In this document: positions 28,255 through 38,350 of the stretch, in pieces
How the letters are laid out: the number at the start of each line of letters is the position of its first letter
Position numbering within the stretch: the first letter of the stretch is position 1
From: an uncultured Candidatus Poseidoniales archaeon
GTDB lineage: Archaea; Thermoplasmatota; Poseidoniia; Poseidoniales; Poseidoniaceae
Length of the DNA stretch: 64,000 bases
Assembly (NCBI GenBank): GCA_905182185.1
Contig: CAJJAP010000005.1
Location: 124,001 to 188,000, forward strand
Direction of reading: 5' to 3'
Notes under the pieces: model-generated
Told to the model about the DNA's origin: nothing
Databases searched by the model: none
What the model saw: the letters and a program-made list of their open reading frames with translations, nothing else
Made by a program: the position numbers and the translations under genes

Positions 28255-29484
28255 ATGGGAGACGATTCACGACGCCTTGTGAGCGATGGTGGCGAGTCTA
28301 TCGTCGATTTCGATAACAAGGCCTTCAAGCCTATTCCTCAATCTGGAATTGACCTTGCCGTCTCAGCGATGAGCACAGGTGTAATGTACCGCTACCAACC
28401 GAAACAAAATGAGCAATCTCTCACTGCAAAGTTAGAACGTAGTTTCTCCCAATACATGGGAGTAAAACATACAGTTGGGACCAATTCCTGTGGCTCTGCA
28501 ATGTATATCGCACTCAATGTGGTTGGTGTCCAACCTGGTGATAAAATCCTTACCAATGCCTTCACTTTTCATGCAGTTCCATCCGTGATTCATCATGCGC
28601 ATGCAGTTCCAGTTTTGGTTGAAAGCAATCGTGAATGGGCCATGGATGCTGAAGACCTTGACAAAAAAGCAAGTGAAAGCGGAGCAAAGGTGCTGTTGAT
28701 GTCCTACATGAGAGGTCACGTTCCAGATATGGATGCGGTCATGGAAGTTGTCAACAAGCATAATCTCATTCTTATCGAGGATTGTGCTCACGCCTATGCT
28801 ACATTATGGAACGGTCAAATGCTCGGAACCTTTGGTGAAATAGCATGTTTCTCGACCCAATCTTCGAAAGGATTGAGTGCTGGTGAAGGTGGACTTTACA
28901 TTACAAGTAATGATGAATTTGCTGCAAAGGCTGTTCTTTATGCTGGTTCATATGAGCGCTTGTGGGCCAAACATTTCGACCTTGACCCCGAGATAATGAA
29001 TCGTTTACAAAATCAAATCCCTGGCTATTCAATGCGCATGCAAGAAGTTACTGCGGCTATGTTAACCCCTCAAATCGAACGCTTAGAAAAAATCAAGAAA
29101 ACCCATACTGAGAACTGGAACTTACTTCACAGCCTCATCGATAACCATCCTAATATCGAAATTCCAATGCCATTGCCGCAAGTTGAAAGTTTCTGTGATA
29201 CCATGCAATTCCACTTGAACGGACTTTCTAGAGAGAAGGCAGACCAATTCATTGATCTGATGAAGGTCGAAGGCATCCCAATGCAAATATTCGGAGCCAA
29301 GCGCAACGCTCGCGATTACCGTCAATGGGAATATATCGAAGCGCACAAGCAAGAATTGGGTGAAACTATTGCCAACATTGAATTTGCTTGCGACTTGTCG
29401 CTTCAACCTCATTTAACAAAGGAAAACATGCATACAATCGCACAAGTGTTCCATGATGTGTTGGCCTACATCAATGCTCAGTGA
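28255..29484 (+). CDS. DegT/DnrJ/EryC1/StrS-family PLP aminotransferase
   Basis: A 409-residue fold-type I enzyme. VGTNSCGSAMYIALNVVGVQPGDKILTNAFTFHA is the cofactor-binding opening, LIEDCAHAYAT carries the PLP-pyridine aspartate, and STQSSKGLSAGEGG carries the Schiff-base lysine. The family aminates keto-sugar nucleotides (or dehydrates in a few cases). The neighbouring WecC and glycosyltransferases suggest an amino sugar for a surface glycan. It starts 36 bp after the glutaredoxin gene. Confidence 0.85.
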   Translation: MGDDSRRLVSDGGESIVDFDNKAFKPIPQSGIDLAVSAMSTGVMYRYQPKQNEQSLTAKLERSFSQYMGVKHTVGTNSCGSAMYIALNVVGVQPGDKILTNAFTFHAVPSVIHHAHAVPVLVESNREWAMDAEDLDKKASESGAKVLLMSYMRGHVPDMDAVMEVVNKHNLILIEDCAHAYATLWNGQMLGTFGEIACFSTQSSKGLSAGEGGLYITSNDEFAAKAVLYAGSYERLWAKHFDLDPEIMNRLQNQIPGYSMRMQEVTAAMLTPQIERLEKIKKTHTENWNLLHSLIDNHPNIEIPMPLPQVESFCDTMQFHLNGLSREKADQFIDLMKVEGIPMQIFGAKRNARDYRQWEYIEAHKQELGETIANIEFACDLSLQPHLTKENMHTIAQVFHDVLAYINAQ

Positions 29485-29485
29485 T

Positions 29486-30792
29486 TCACACTGGGCGGCC
29501 AACTGCATATGCCTTCCAGCCCTTGGAAGTCAGTTCATCTAAGTTCAGCACTCTGCGTCCATCATAGATGAGTGGGGTGCGCATTTGTTTTAGAAGCGCA
29601 GACCAATCGAGGTCAAGACATACTTTGTGAGCGGTAACAAGAACGGCCATATCGTAGCCTTTTGCGTCTGATATATCGGAAATCACTTCGATGCCTTCGG
29701 GGAACATTGTATCTTCTAAATGCGGGTCCCATGCACCAACAGAGATTCCTTTCGCCATCAAAGTCTCCGCCAAAGGCTCAGCGGGTGTTTCTCTTGGGTC
29801 GCCTACTTCTGCTTTGTATGACCAGCCGAGTAAGAGTACTTTGGCATCACTAGCAGGAACATCTGCATTCCACATCAAGTCGCTTAAGACACCAGCAACA
29901 TGGCTTGGCATCGAGCGGTTAACGGCTCGTGCTGCGGTAATCAATCCTGCAGGGACTCCGACATCAGCAGCTCGTTGAATCAGGTAATATGGGTCAACTG
30001 GAATACAGTGCCCTCCAACTCCAACACCAGGTGTATATCGATGGAAATTCCATTTGGTCGCTGCTGCTGATAATACATCTTCAACATCGACATCTAAGGC
30101 AGGGAAAATACGAGCAAGTTCGTTGACTAGGGCGATGTTGAGATCACGTTGAACGTTTTCGATAACTTTAGCAGCCTCAGCAACTTCGAGTTTGCCGACA
30201 TAGCGGACATCTTCAGTTGTTAATTTCGAATACAACTGAACGAGTCGTTCTCCGATTTCGGGATTTTCACAACCGATGACACGTGCGACTTGACGAACGC
30301 CGTGTGCAGGGTCGCCGGGATTGAATCGTTCAGGACAATAGGCAATCTCTAAATCTTCACCGATGACAAGTCCCAATTCTTCGATGATTGGATGCCAAGT
30401 TTGTGCAGTTACGCCCGGATAAACTGTTGATTCAAGAACGACTATCGTGCCAGAGCCTTTTGGAATCGCTTCAAAGACATCTCGACCAGCTCCAGCAACA
30501 TAGGAAAGATCGGGTTTGAGGTCATGGGTAATTGGTGTAGGAACGGTTACCAAAATAAAATCGCAGTGCGGTACTGCTTCTGCTGCAGAGTTGTAATGTG
30601 CCAATTAGGCGTACCTGGTGCTGGCATAATATCATCAACATCAGGGTCTCCTGTTGGATTTTTTCCTGCCCTGACCATGTCGACTGTGCGTTGAGACACA
30701 TCTACACCCCAGACTTCAAATCCGGCATCAAGAAAACCGATAGCCGTGGGTAAACCAACGTAACCCAATCCAATGATGCCGACCTTCTGCAT
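29486..30792 (-). CDS. wecC: UDP-N-acetyl-hexosamine (WecC-type) dehydrogenase, one frameshift
   Basis: The N-terminal NAD domain starts at ATG 30792 (MQKVGIIGLGYVGLPTAIGFLDAGF) and the frame breaks between about 30605 and 30575; the next frame continues SAAEAVPHCDFILVTVPTP to the end. The total length is one base short of a multiple of three. Motifs: GLGYVGLP dinucleotide site, STVYPGVT, YCPERFNPGD, and the catalytic cysteine in GVGVGGHCIPVDPYYL. It oxidises C6 of a UDP-HexNAc to the uronic acid using two NAD+. With WecB in the same locus it would give UDP-ManNAcA. The restored length of about 435 residues is normal. Confidence 0.85.
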
Positions 30793-30915
30793 GGTAAATG
30801 GCTTGAGGCGGGGGTTTTCAAGATAGTGGTGGGGATGGCGTTTGTGAGTCAAATACGGCAGATTAATTGCGATACCATCGCCGCCTTTATGTGCGCCGGC
30901 AAAATACCGCCTAAT

Positions 30916-31771
30916 ATGGAATCCGAACAAGGGATGGAACCACTTACTCCGTTATGGGGCAAGCGTCCGATAGTTCTGCTGCCTTTCATTGTCTTGAGAG
31001 ATGTGGTTCAAGCAAGGCATTTACTACGCTTATTGGTAAAACGCGACCTCACGGCCGATACAGAAGAGCCCACCTCGGCTATGCATGGTCTGTATTGGAA
31101 CCATTTTGCTAGCAATTGTGTATACTTTTTTGTTCACCATATTATTAGGTTCTACGATAGATCTCTACTCTGTTAAAATCATCATCGGGATTATCGGTTG
31201 GCAGCTTTTTGCTCGGTCAATTACCACTTCGACCCGTTCAATCAGCAGTTCTATTAATTTATTTCAATTTGCGAGAATACCCAAAACAGTCTTCGCCACA
31301 AGTAGCGTTACTGACCAACTATGTTCTCGCATAATTTCACTCACTTGTCTTATTCCATTTTTCTTCATCTATGACCTACCAATCTCCACTAGTCTAATTC
31401 TCGTACCATTCTGGCTCTTTGTGATTTGTTTCACTGGTTGGGGGATTGGATTGATGTTAGCCCCGATAGCCTGCAAGGTTCCAGACGTAATTAATTTGGT
31501 AAATTTCTTGGTCAGAGCAGGTTTTTTCCTATCTCCTGTAATGTGGACCTATGATATGTTCAGACGGTTTGGTGATGGGTGGCATTCCGTGGTTGCTCAC
31601 ATGAACCCAACGGTAGTCCCTATTACTGAAATGCGTGATGCGATTCTTGGAGAGAGTTCCAACATTCCCAACTATGGATACATGATGTGCTTCAGTGTAG
31701 CGATATTGGGATTCTTACTTGGTTCGATCATTTTTGAGCGAAAGGCACACAGTGCGGTGGTGAATGTATGA
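30916..31771 (+). pseudogene. ABC-2 type polysaccharide export permease (Wzm/TagG-like), two frameshifts
   Basis: Frame one from ATG 30916 reads ...ARHLLRLLVKRDLTA; adding one C at GGCC (about 31058) gives RYRRAHLGYAWSVLEP; adding one T at CCATTTTGC (about 31106) gives FLLAIVYTFLFTILLG and the frame runs to 31771. Both lost bases are in homopolymers. The restored 285-residue protein has six hydrophobic helices and the typical R-D-L-x-x-RY-R-x-S/A-x-LG-x-x-W-x-x-L-x-P motif of Wzm permeases. Its stop overlaps the ATPase start (ATGA). Listed as pseudogene because the frame is broken here; sequencing error is likelier. Confidence 0.72.
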
Positions 31772-33352
31772 CTACAGCAATGGAAATCGTCAATCTTTCT
31801 CTTGAATATCCGATGCCACGGAAATATCGAAAAGAAAAAATATTGCCTTCTGGTGTTAGAAACATAACATCTCAATGTTGAGAAAGGGGAAGTCCTAGGC
31901 ATAATCGGGAGAAATGGTTCAGGCAAAAGTACACTTCTCAAACTCATGGCAGGAGTTTTTCCCCCAGATTCCGGAACAATCTCGATTCGGGGAAGCGTTT
32001 CGTTCTTGCCGGGGTCGGTGTAGGCTTTCACAAGGATCTCACTGGTAGAGAAAATGCATATTTGTATGGTGCCTTGATGGGCAGGAGACAAACTGAAATT
32101 GATCGACTTATCGATGAAATTCAAGACTTTGCAGAATTGGCTCACCATTTTGACCGTCCGTTGCGAACGTATTCATCAGGTATGAAGTCGAGGCTTGGAA
32201 TCTCTGTTGCCACAGCATTTAAGCCAGATTTCTTGTTAATCGATGAAGTACTTGGCGTAGGGGATGCTTGCGTTTAGGGAGAAAAGTCAATCAAAGGTTA
32301 AAGAATTAATCAAAGATTCTGGATCAGTCGTGATTGTTTCTCATTCGATGGGTTTACTCAAGTCAATCTGTACAAAATTATTAGTTTTAGAAAATGGAGA
32401 GATTGAACATTACGGAGATGTTGAATCTGGAATGAAAAAGTATGCCAAACTCATGAAGGCCCCTCATCCTGAACCAAGAACAAAATCTAAATTGCAAGTT
32501 GTATCCGATAAACCATCCTTCAAAAAATGTATCGAAGACAGTATCCATTTATGGAAAAGTGCCCCGAAATCCCCGCGTTCTCAACTTATATCAAAATTGA
32601 GGAAAAAAATCCCAATCAAACGATTTATGGATACATTTATTCCGGTAAAATCCCTAAACCTAGGAACATTTAGCCGAATTACAGAAGTTGATTTTTCAAT
32701 TCTTCCTGACCAATTTGTCATTAAACCTCAGAGTGGTGCATCAAATAATGGTGTTTTTGTTTTACAAAGAAATACTGATGGCACATATTTTGATAGTATG
32801 AGAAGAAAAACATATACAGAGATTGAGATTGTGGATGCTTATCTCGATGAATTCAAACGTTTCAATCGATACTCTCCAATCTACATCGAAGAGCGTTTTA
32901 ACTCTGCCAATCCGAAATATTCGGTTCCTTTGGATTACAAGGGATATTGTTTCGGGGGTAAAGTTGCACTGGTTATGCAACGAGATGTGAGTCAGGGCCG
33001 AGAGTACTCGAAGTGGAAGTTTGCATATTATACTCCCGACTGGAAGCCCCTTGGAGAGGTACGTATGGGTATTAATTACAGTGATGAATTAGAAGCTCCA
33101 AAAGAAGGAAGGGAAATTGTAGAAAAAATGGAGTATTTGGCATCGAAGTTACCATTCAAATTTTGTTCTATGGACATGTATAATACCGATCGAGGCGTTG
33201 CATTCGGTGAATGCACGATTCATCCAGGTGCGTACAAAAGTTTCTCAAAGGAATGGGATTTACTTCTCGGAGAATTATATTTGCAAGAGGAGGATTTTTC
33301 GGATGAACATATACTTGCTTTCTTAGATGAACACAAAAGTATCTTCGACTAA
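31768..33352 (+). pseudogene. Wzt-like ABC ATPase fused to a TupA-like ATP-grasp domain, three frameshifts in the ATPase part
   Basis: The ATPase half reads across three single-base indels (about 31880 extra T; 31995 missing T; 32270 extra T) to give Walker A GIIGRNGSGKSTLLKLMAG, signature YSSGMKSRLGISVA, Walker B FLLIDEVLGVGDAAFREK and the H-loop VIVSHS. From 32264 a single open frame continues from the ATPase into about 290 residues of an ATP-grasp domain: DQFVIKPQSGASNNGVFVL, PIYIEERF, DYKGYCFGGKVALV, FKFCSMDMYN and GVAFGECTIHPGA. This resembles TupA of teichuronopeptide synthesis. The normal Wzt C-terminal sugar-binding domain is absent. The net length, 1585 nt, fits one surplus base. Confidence 0.75.
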
Positions 33353-33355
33353 TAT

Positions 33356-35869
33356 TTATTTTAATAAATTATGATACACACCATCAAGGGTACCTGCGAC
33401 TATATTCCAGTCCCTGTGTTCACAAACCCACTCCCTGGCCTTAATTCCTAATTGATGTCTTAATTCCGAATCTTCAATTAATTTTGACAGATTTAATGCT
33501 AAATCATCTACATCTCCTTTTTCAAACAAAATACCTGTTTCTTGGTGAATAACGATCTCCCCCAATGCTGCAACATTCGACGATATAACGGCTTTCTGCA
33601 TGGCCATTGCCTCGAATGGTTTGAGCGGAGATACCATTTCTGTTACAGGCAAGGGAAGACGAGGGAAGGGAGCAATATCCACAATTGAATAATAATCTTC
33701 CACTTCTTCATGAGGGACTCTTCCGGTAAAAATTACATCATCATCCAAATCCAATTCACTACACAATGCCTGTAATTTTTCCATATATGCACCGTCACCA
33801 ACGATCATTAGTTTGAAAGGCGTTGTAATTTCTTTCTTAATCAATGGCAATGATTCGAGCAGAAGATCTAGTCCTTCATACGAAACAAGGCTTCCAATGT
33901 ATCCAAGAACGACTGCATCACGATTGATACCTAATTTCTCCTTTAAGATGAGATTTGGTGGGATTGGAATGAATCGTTTCGAATGCACGCCGTTAGGCAA
34001 GAAACCAACTTCATTTATCGCGGGGGAGCGTCTTTTCAATTCATCGGCTAATGCATGTGTAATTGCAAACACATAACTGGCATTCGAAGAAGACCTTACT
34101 TCCAAATTAGACATCATTTGAAAATATTCTGAGCCATGGAATTCGGGTTGTCGTGAGATACGAGTAATCTCCCATAATCCGCGTACTTCATAAATCGAAG
34201 GAATATTGAAGTGCTTTGCAACCGCATTTGCTACTAAACCGTTGAGATGATTTGAGGCTGCGTGAATAATTGAGGGGCGTAATTCGAGAACTAATTTTAC
34301 TAAATCTTCGGCATAGGCCTGTAAATATGCTGCTATGTTTATTTGCCCGTACCCCTTCTCTAATTCAATCAATCGATGATAGGGGATTTCATCAACAACT
34401 TGTAATTTACCTGTTGGTAAATCGTTCATTCCTTTCCGGTCATGGGGATAACCTCGTCGGGTCACAACTTGAACATCCCAGCCCACTTTTTTTACTCCCC
34501 GCATTAAACCGTGGGCTCTTGTTGCGTAGCCTCCGGAATTGTAAGGTAGACTGTTGTGGAGAAGATAGAGAACTCGACGAGGAATTGGTTGGAAGTCGGT
34601 TGTTTGAATCTTTAAAGATACCTTGAGCCCATGTTCTTTCAAATCTAATAAATCATTATAACCTCGAATCTTTGATACGATTCGAACGGATTTTGGATTA
34701 CCATATGTCTCTAGTATCTCAATCGCTTGAGTTATGTTTCCGAGATTGATATAGGCGTTTGAAACATGGATTGAGACCGTGTCAGAATATGTAGAAGCTG
34801 CCTCTAGAATTAATTCACCCCATTTTATGACTAAAGATGTGAGTGGCCTGTCGGCACTATCTTTGTGAATTCGAAGGGCATAACTGTAATTGTATCGTGC
34901 AATTCCTAAGTCCTCATCCATAGATTCGTAGAGCGTTTCCATGTATTCGCTGAGCATTGGCCAATCTGTGCCAAATTGGTCGTACTTGGGCTTTAGTTTT
35001 CCTTCAAGCAACATTTCTTTATGCAGTTCAGTTAAGTCATTCACCCATTCTGCTGTCTTTTCATCATGCTTGAATTTGGGATGGTGAAGGAGTTTGAGTG
35101 CATCGATGTAATCGCCTTTGCGCCTCAAAAAGACGACCATGGAACGCATTCCCCTGTGATCTGGCATGACAGTAAAAAAATTCTTTCCGAACCTTATGCC
35201 ATGCTCATAATCGATATCACCAAGCGCTCTGAGAGATGCCACGAAGAAATCTGAATTTGTTCGTTTTGAATAATCTCCCCTCAGCAAATATTCTTGCAGT
35301 CCTTGAAGAAGTTCTGAAACCGGACCAATCCCTTCAGAAAAAATGAGATCTTGTATTCTATCCCTAAGTTGATTCAATGTTCTATCACCCGTGTCAGCAA
35401 ATTCGATGAGGCCAAAATCATCATCGAAAGATGTCTCAAACTGAGTATAATCAATATTCTCAAAAATAGAATCATCAAAAGAATATATGAGGTTGGTCGC
35501 AAGTTCTTCCTCAATGCCCTCATCAATTCCTAGAAATTGGTTCAGCGTTTTATTTTTGTAAAATTCAATCGATTCCATTGCTCGTGGATCTTTCATTAGT
35601 TCTGGAAACTCTGTAACCATCGCTGCATATTTTGATGAATTTAGGCTACAAAGCGCTCGCAGATATGCTAAACGTATATCATTTCCAATCCCTGGAAATT
35701 TTTGAAAAATCTGAATCGAGGCAACAATATCGGAATGCACTCCTCTAGAATCTAAGTCTAATTCTAAAAAAGCCTTCTTCAGGTTTGTAGGTTTGTCAAA
35801 ATGAACAACCGCCAGTCGCACAACTGGGTTTGGGTTTCTACCTAACCTCCGTTTTGATAGAAAGTTCAT
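33356..35869 (-). CDS. Glycosyltransferase (GT4) with a long helical-repeat N-terminus
   Basis: An 837-residue protein. Residues of about 1-430 are all-helical and repeat-like (for example AFLELDLDSRGVHSDIVASIQIFQ, LRALGDIDYEHGIRFGK, VSNAYINLGNITQAIEILETYG), suggesting TPR-like protein contacts. The C-terminal 400 residues are a GT-B enzyme: VLYLLHNSLPYNSGGYATRAHGLMRG, IIHAASNHLNG, LGYIGSLVSYEGLDLLLESL, and the donor site IAPFPRLPLPVTEMVSPLKPFEAMAMQKAVISSNVAAL. It lies convergent with the ABC-ATP-grasp gene, 3 bp apart, and 9 bp downstream of wecB in the same direction. Confidence 0.82.
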   Translation of the reverse strand: MNFLSKRRLGRNPNPVVRLAVVHFDKPTNLKKAFLELDLDSRGVHSDIVASIQIFQKFPGIGNDIRLAYLRALCSLNSSKYAAMVTEFPELMKDPRAMESIEFYKNKTLNQFLGIDEGIEEELATNLIYSFDDSIFENIDYTQFETSFDDDFGLIEFADTGDRTLNQLRDRIQDLIFSEGIGPVSELLQGLQEYLLRGDYSKRTNSDFFVASLRALGDIDYEHGIRFGKNFFTVMPDHRGMRSMVVFLRRKGDYIDALKLLHHPKFKHDEKTAEWVNDLTELHKEMLLEGKLKPKYDQFGTDWPMLSEYMETLYESMDEDLGIARYNYSYALRIHKDSADRPLTSLVIKWGELILEAASTYSDTVSIHVSNAYINLGNITQAIEILETYGNPKSVRIVSKIRGYNDLLDLKEHGLKVSLKIQTTDFQPIPRRVLYLLHNSLPYNSGGYATRAHGLMRGVKKVGWDVQVVTRRGYPHDRKGMNDLPTGKLQVVDEIPYHRLIELEKGYGQINIAAYLQAYAEDLVKLVLELRPSIIHAASNHLNGLVANAVAKHFNIPSIYEVRGLWEITRISRQPEFHGSEYFQMMSNLEVRSSSNASYVFAITHALADELKRRSPAINEVGFLPNGVHSKRFIPIPPNLILKEKLGINRDAVVLGYIGSLVSYEGLDLLLESLPLIKKEITTPFKLMIVGDGAYMEKLQALCSELDLDDDVIFTGRVPHEEVEDYYSIVDIAPFPRLPLPVTEMVSPLKPFEAMAMQKAVISSNVAALGEIVIHQETGILFEKGDVDDLALNLSKLIEDSELRHQLGIKAREWVCEHRDWNIVAGTLDGVYHNLLK

Positions 35870-35878
35870 CTAATCACC

Positions 35879-36970
35879 CTAGAGTAAAAATTCAAGCAAT
35901 GATTGAACGCAACGTTCTGCAGTTTTACCGTCCCATAAATCAATGGTAATTTTCTTTCGCCGAGGCCCATCAATCACTCTTTTAATTTCTCGATGAAGGT
36001 TTTTAGGTTCACCCAAAACGTTTGTTCCTTCTGTAATGGTGATTGGACGCTCTGTATTCGGGCGTAATGTAATACAAGGAACTCCAAGCCATGTAGTCTC
36101 TTCTTGAATGCCACCGCTGTCGGTAACAACCATTCGGCTTTCATAGATGCATTTCATGAAATCAATGTACCCAAGGGGTTTGGTGATGTGAATGGATGGG
36201 TTTTGCTCAAGATTCTCGAATTCCCCCAGTGCTTCGATCCTTGCCTTTGTGCGGGGATGGATTGGCCAGATAATATCAAAACTTTTCGACATTGTTCTAA
36301 TTTCATCAAGCAAGATTGAAAGTTGCGAGGAATCGTCAACATTGCTCGGTCGGTGAAGAGTAATCACCACATGTTGGTCATGTTGAAGTTGAAGTGTTGC
36401 GAGGAACTTTGAATCGCGAACTTGATCAAGCATCGCAGTGAGGGTATCAATCATGATATTACCTACTCGAACGATCTTGTGTTTGGGTACTCCGGATGAC
36501 AATAAATGTTCATCCCCATCAGGAGATGGCGTCCAAAGAAGATTTGCTATGCTGTCGGTCAAGATACGGTTAATCTCTTCAGGCATGGTTCTGTCTCCGC
36601 TTCTCAGACCTGCTTCAAGATGAATTAGGGGGACTCCAAGCTTTACCGTTGCTAATGCGCATGCTACGGTACTGTTGATGTCGCCAATGACAACGGTGGC
36701 AGGTCGCTTTTTTAGTAATAATAATTCGTATTTCTCGAGAATTTTTGCAGTTTGGGCACCATGTGTACCACTTCCAACTTCAAGAGAATAATCCGGCTCG
36801 CCCATGCCGAATTGTTGCATAAAAACACCTGCCATTTCATGGTCGTAATGCTGTCCTGTATCGACGAGTATTGGTTCGAAATCTGGATGCTCTCGGAGCG
36901 CTCTCAGAAGTGGCGCAGCCTTCATTTGATTTGGTCGAGCGCCAACTACGATATGAATCATATGAGGCAT
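35879..36970 (-). CDS. wecB: UDP-N-acetylglucosamine 2-epimerase (non-hydrolysing)
   Basis: About 363 residues from the ATG at 36970 (MPHMIHIVVGARPNQMKAAPLLRAL); the frame is open to 37042. Key segments are VDTGQHYDHEMAG, VIGDINSTVACALA, HLEAGLRSGDRTMPEEINR, VITLHRPSNVD and TDSGGIQEETTWLGVPCITLRPNTERP, i.e. the catalytic Asp, Glu and His set of WecB. It converts UDP-GlcNAc to UDP-ManNAc, the WecC substrate. It forms a minus-strand pair with the TPR-GT4 gene, and is divergent from the QueC-like gene at 37055. Confidence 0.94.
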   Translation of the reverse strand: MPHMIHIVVGARPNQMKAAPLLRALREHPDFEPILVDTGQHYDHEMAGVFMQQFGMGEPDYSLEVGSGTHGAQTAKILEKYELLLLKKRPATVVIGDINSTVACALATVKLGVPLIHLEAGLRSGDRTMPEEINRILTDSIANLLWTPSPDGDEHLLSSGVPKHKIVRVGNIMIDTLTAMLDQVRDSKFLATLQLQHDQHVVITLHRPSNVDDSSQLSILLDEIRTMSKSFDIIWPIHPRTKARIEALGEFENLEQNPSIHITKPLGYIDFMKCIYESRMVVTDSGGIQEETTWLGVPCITLRPNTERPITITEGTNVLGEPKNLHREIKRVIDGPRRKKITIDLWDGKTAERCVQSLLEFLL

Positions 36971-37054
36971 GATTAATCCTAAATGCCATAGCATATGATG
37001 TTTACAGAGAAATAAAGGCTTAATCACTATATCCAAGAACAAAATGGCGTTGCT

Positions 37055-38350
37055 ATGAGGGTGGATGTGGTTGGAATACGCAGCACCCTGTATTGGACCT
37101 TTACTTTTGATGAAAATGATGGCAAATACACCGATAAGATCTCAATGATTGGCACGAAGTTCTCGAATGAACTGCCCAAAGGAATCACAATTGAACAAGT
37201 TCACCCCGATCATCTTGCTCTTATTGCTTTGTTAGTGTGCCACCCCTTTGTTGAGGATTCAGTCACTATCCCTTGGAATGTGAGTACTCGATTTGCTGAA
37301 TCCTGCGCCAAGATTTCAAAATATAATGTTGTTTTTGATGAGACCGGTTATAAATCATACATTCCATCACCGAATGCTCGGCCAGCACTTGCTTTTTCAG
37401 GTGGAGCAGACTCAACTGCGAGCCTCCTTGTGATGCCAGAAAATACCTTGTCCGTATTCATGGACCGGCCGTTGAAAAAAAAAGTTTCTATGTATAACAA
37501 ATCTGCGGCTTACGCAACCATCAAACATGCCAAGAAGTGTGGATTTGAAGTCCATGCCCTCGAGTGTGATGTCGAGTATGTTCGACAACCTCTTGGATTT
37601 CCAACTGACCTTGTTCCTTCGATTCCAATTATTGCACTTGCATCCAGTCATAACATTGATTCCATTGCGTTTGGAACAGTCATGGAATCCGCATATCGAA
37701 TTGGACATGAGAAGGCGAGGAACTATGCATCATCTCACCACTATCGGTTTTGGGGGCGAATGTTCCTAGCCGCTGGTTTGCCGCTCTATTTACCAGTTTC
37801 AGGTGTGAGCGAGGTTGGTACAAGTACCATCGTGTTAAATTCCTCTTTTCACCCATTTACCAGATCATGTATTCGAGGAGAGTGGCCCGAAGCGTGTGAA
37901 AATTGTTGGAAATGCTTTCGGAAAAATATGCTTGAAGCGAGAATAAAAGGAACGAAAATTGATGATGCGTATTTACTTCAAGGACTAGGCATTCCTGAAG
38001 TTCAAAAGAAAATGCAATCATTCCCTGTAAGTCATGAAAATGTACTGGCTTGGGCACTCGGAAAAAGCACTGGAAACACTTCACAAATAGTTTTACAACG
38101 CTTAGAAGGAAACCAGCGTAACCTCGAATTTCTTGAAACATTTTTCCCTGACGCATTTGAGTTGATGCCTGAACAGCATCGCTTGACAACAAAATCAAAG
38201 TTGGAACAATTTTTGATGCCAATGGAAGAACGTTTCTGGCCTGAAATCACTTCATACACCATGACGCCGTGGTTAGAATCGGATGCGGCAATTCAGGCAA
38301 AGAACAGATTTGACACATTCATGTCGACCCAATATCCAGCAAATCCATGA
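37055..38350 (+). CDS. QueC-like PP-loop ATPase, glycan-locus paralogue A
   Basis: A 431-residue protein of unknown function. The PP-loop AFSGGADSTASLLV places SGGADS at 115-120. A four-cysteine motif follows at C272, C281, C284, C287 (SCIRGEWPEACENCWKCF), spaced CX8CX2CX2C, the same arrangement as the zinc site of QueC (SCY.G...CG.C..C). Between them are GFPTD and DSIAFGT, shared with the paralogue at 39713. QueC makes an amide and then a nitrile from a carboxylate with ATP and ammonia. The 110-residue N-terminus and the 140-residue C-terminus are extra to QueC. Its context, beside wecB, suggests sugar carboxylate modification. The 3' end overlaps the next gene by 32 bp. Confidence 0.7.
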   Translation: MRVDVVGIRSTLYWTFTFDENDGKYTDKISMIGTKFSNELPKGITIEQVHPDHLALIALLVCHPFVEDSVTIPWNVSTRFAESCAKISKYNVVFDETGYKSYIPSPNARPALAFSGGADSTASLLVMPENTLSVFMDRPLKKKVSMYNKSAAYATIKHAKKCGFEVHALECDVEYVRQPLGFPTDLVPSIPIIALASSHNIDSIAFGTVMESAYRIGHEKARNYASSHHYRFWGRMFLAAGLPLYLPVSGVSEVGTSTIVLNSSFHPFTRSCIRGEWPEACENCWKCFRKNMLEARIKGTKIDDAYLLQGLGIPEVQKKMQSFPVSHENVLAWALGKSTGNTSQIVLQRLEGNQRNLEFLETFFPDAFELMPEQHRLTTKSKLEQFLMPMEERFWPEITSYTMTPWLESDAAIQAKNRFDTFMSTQYPANP

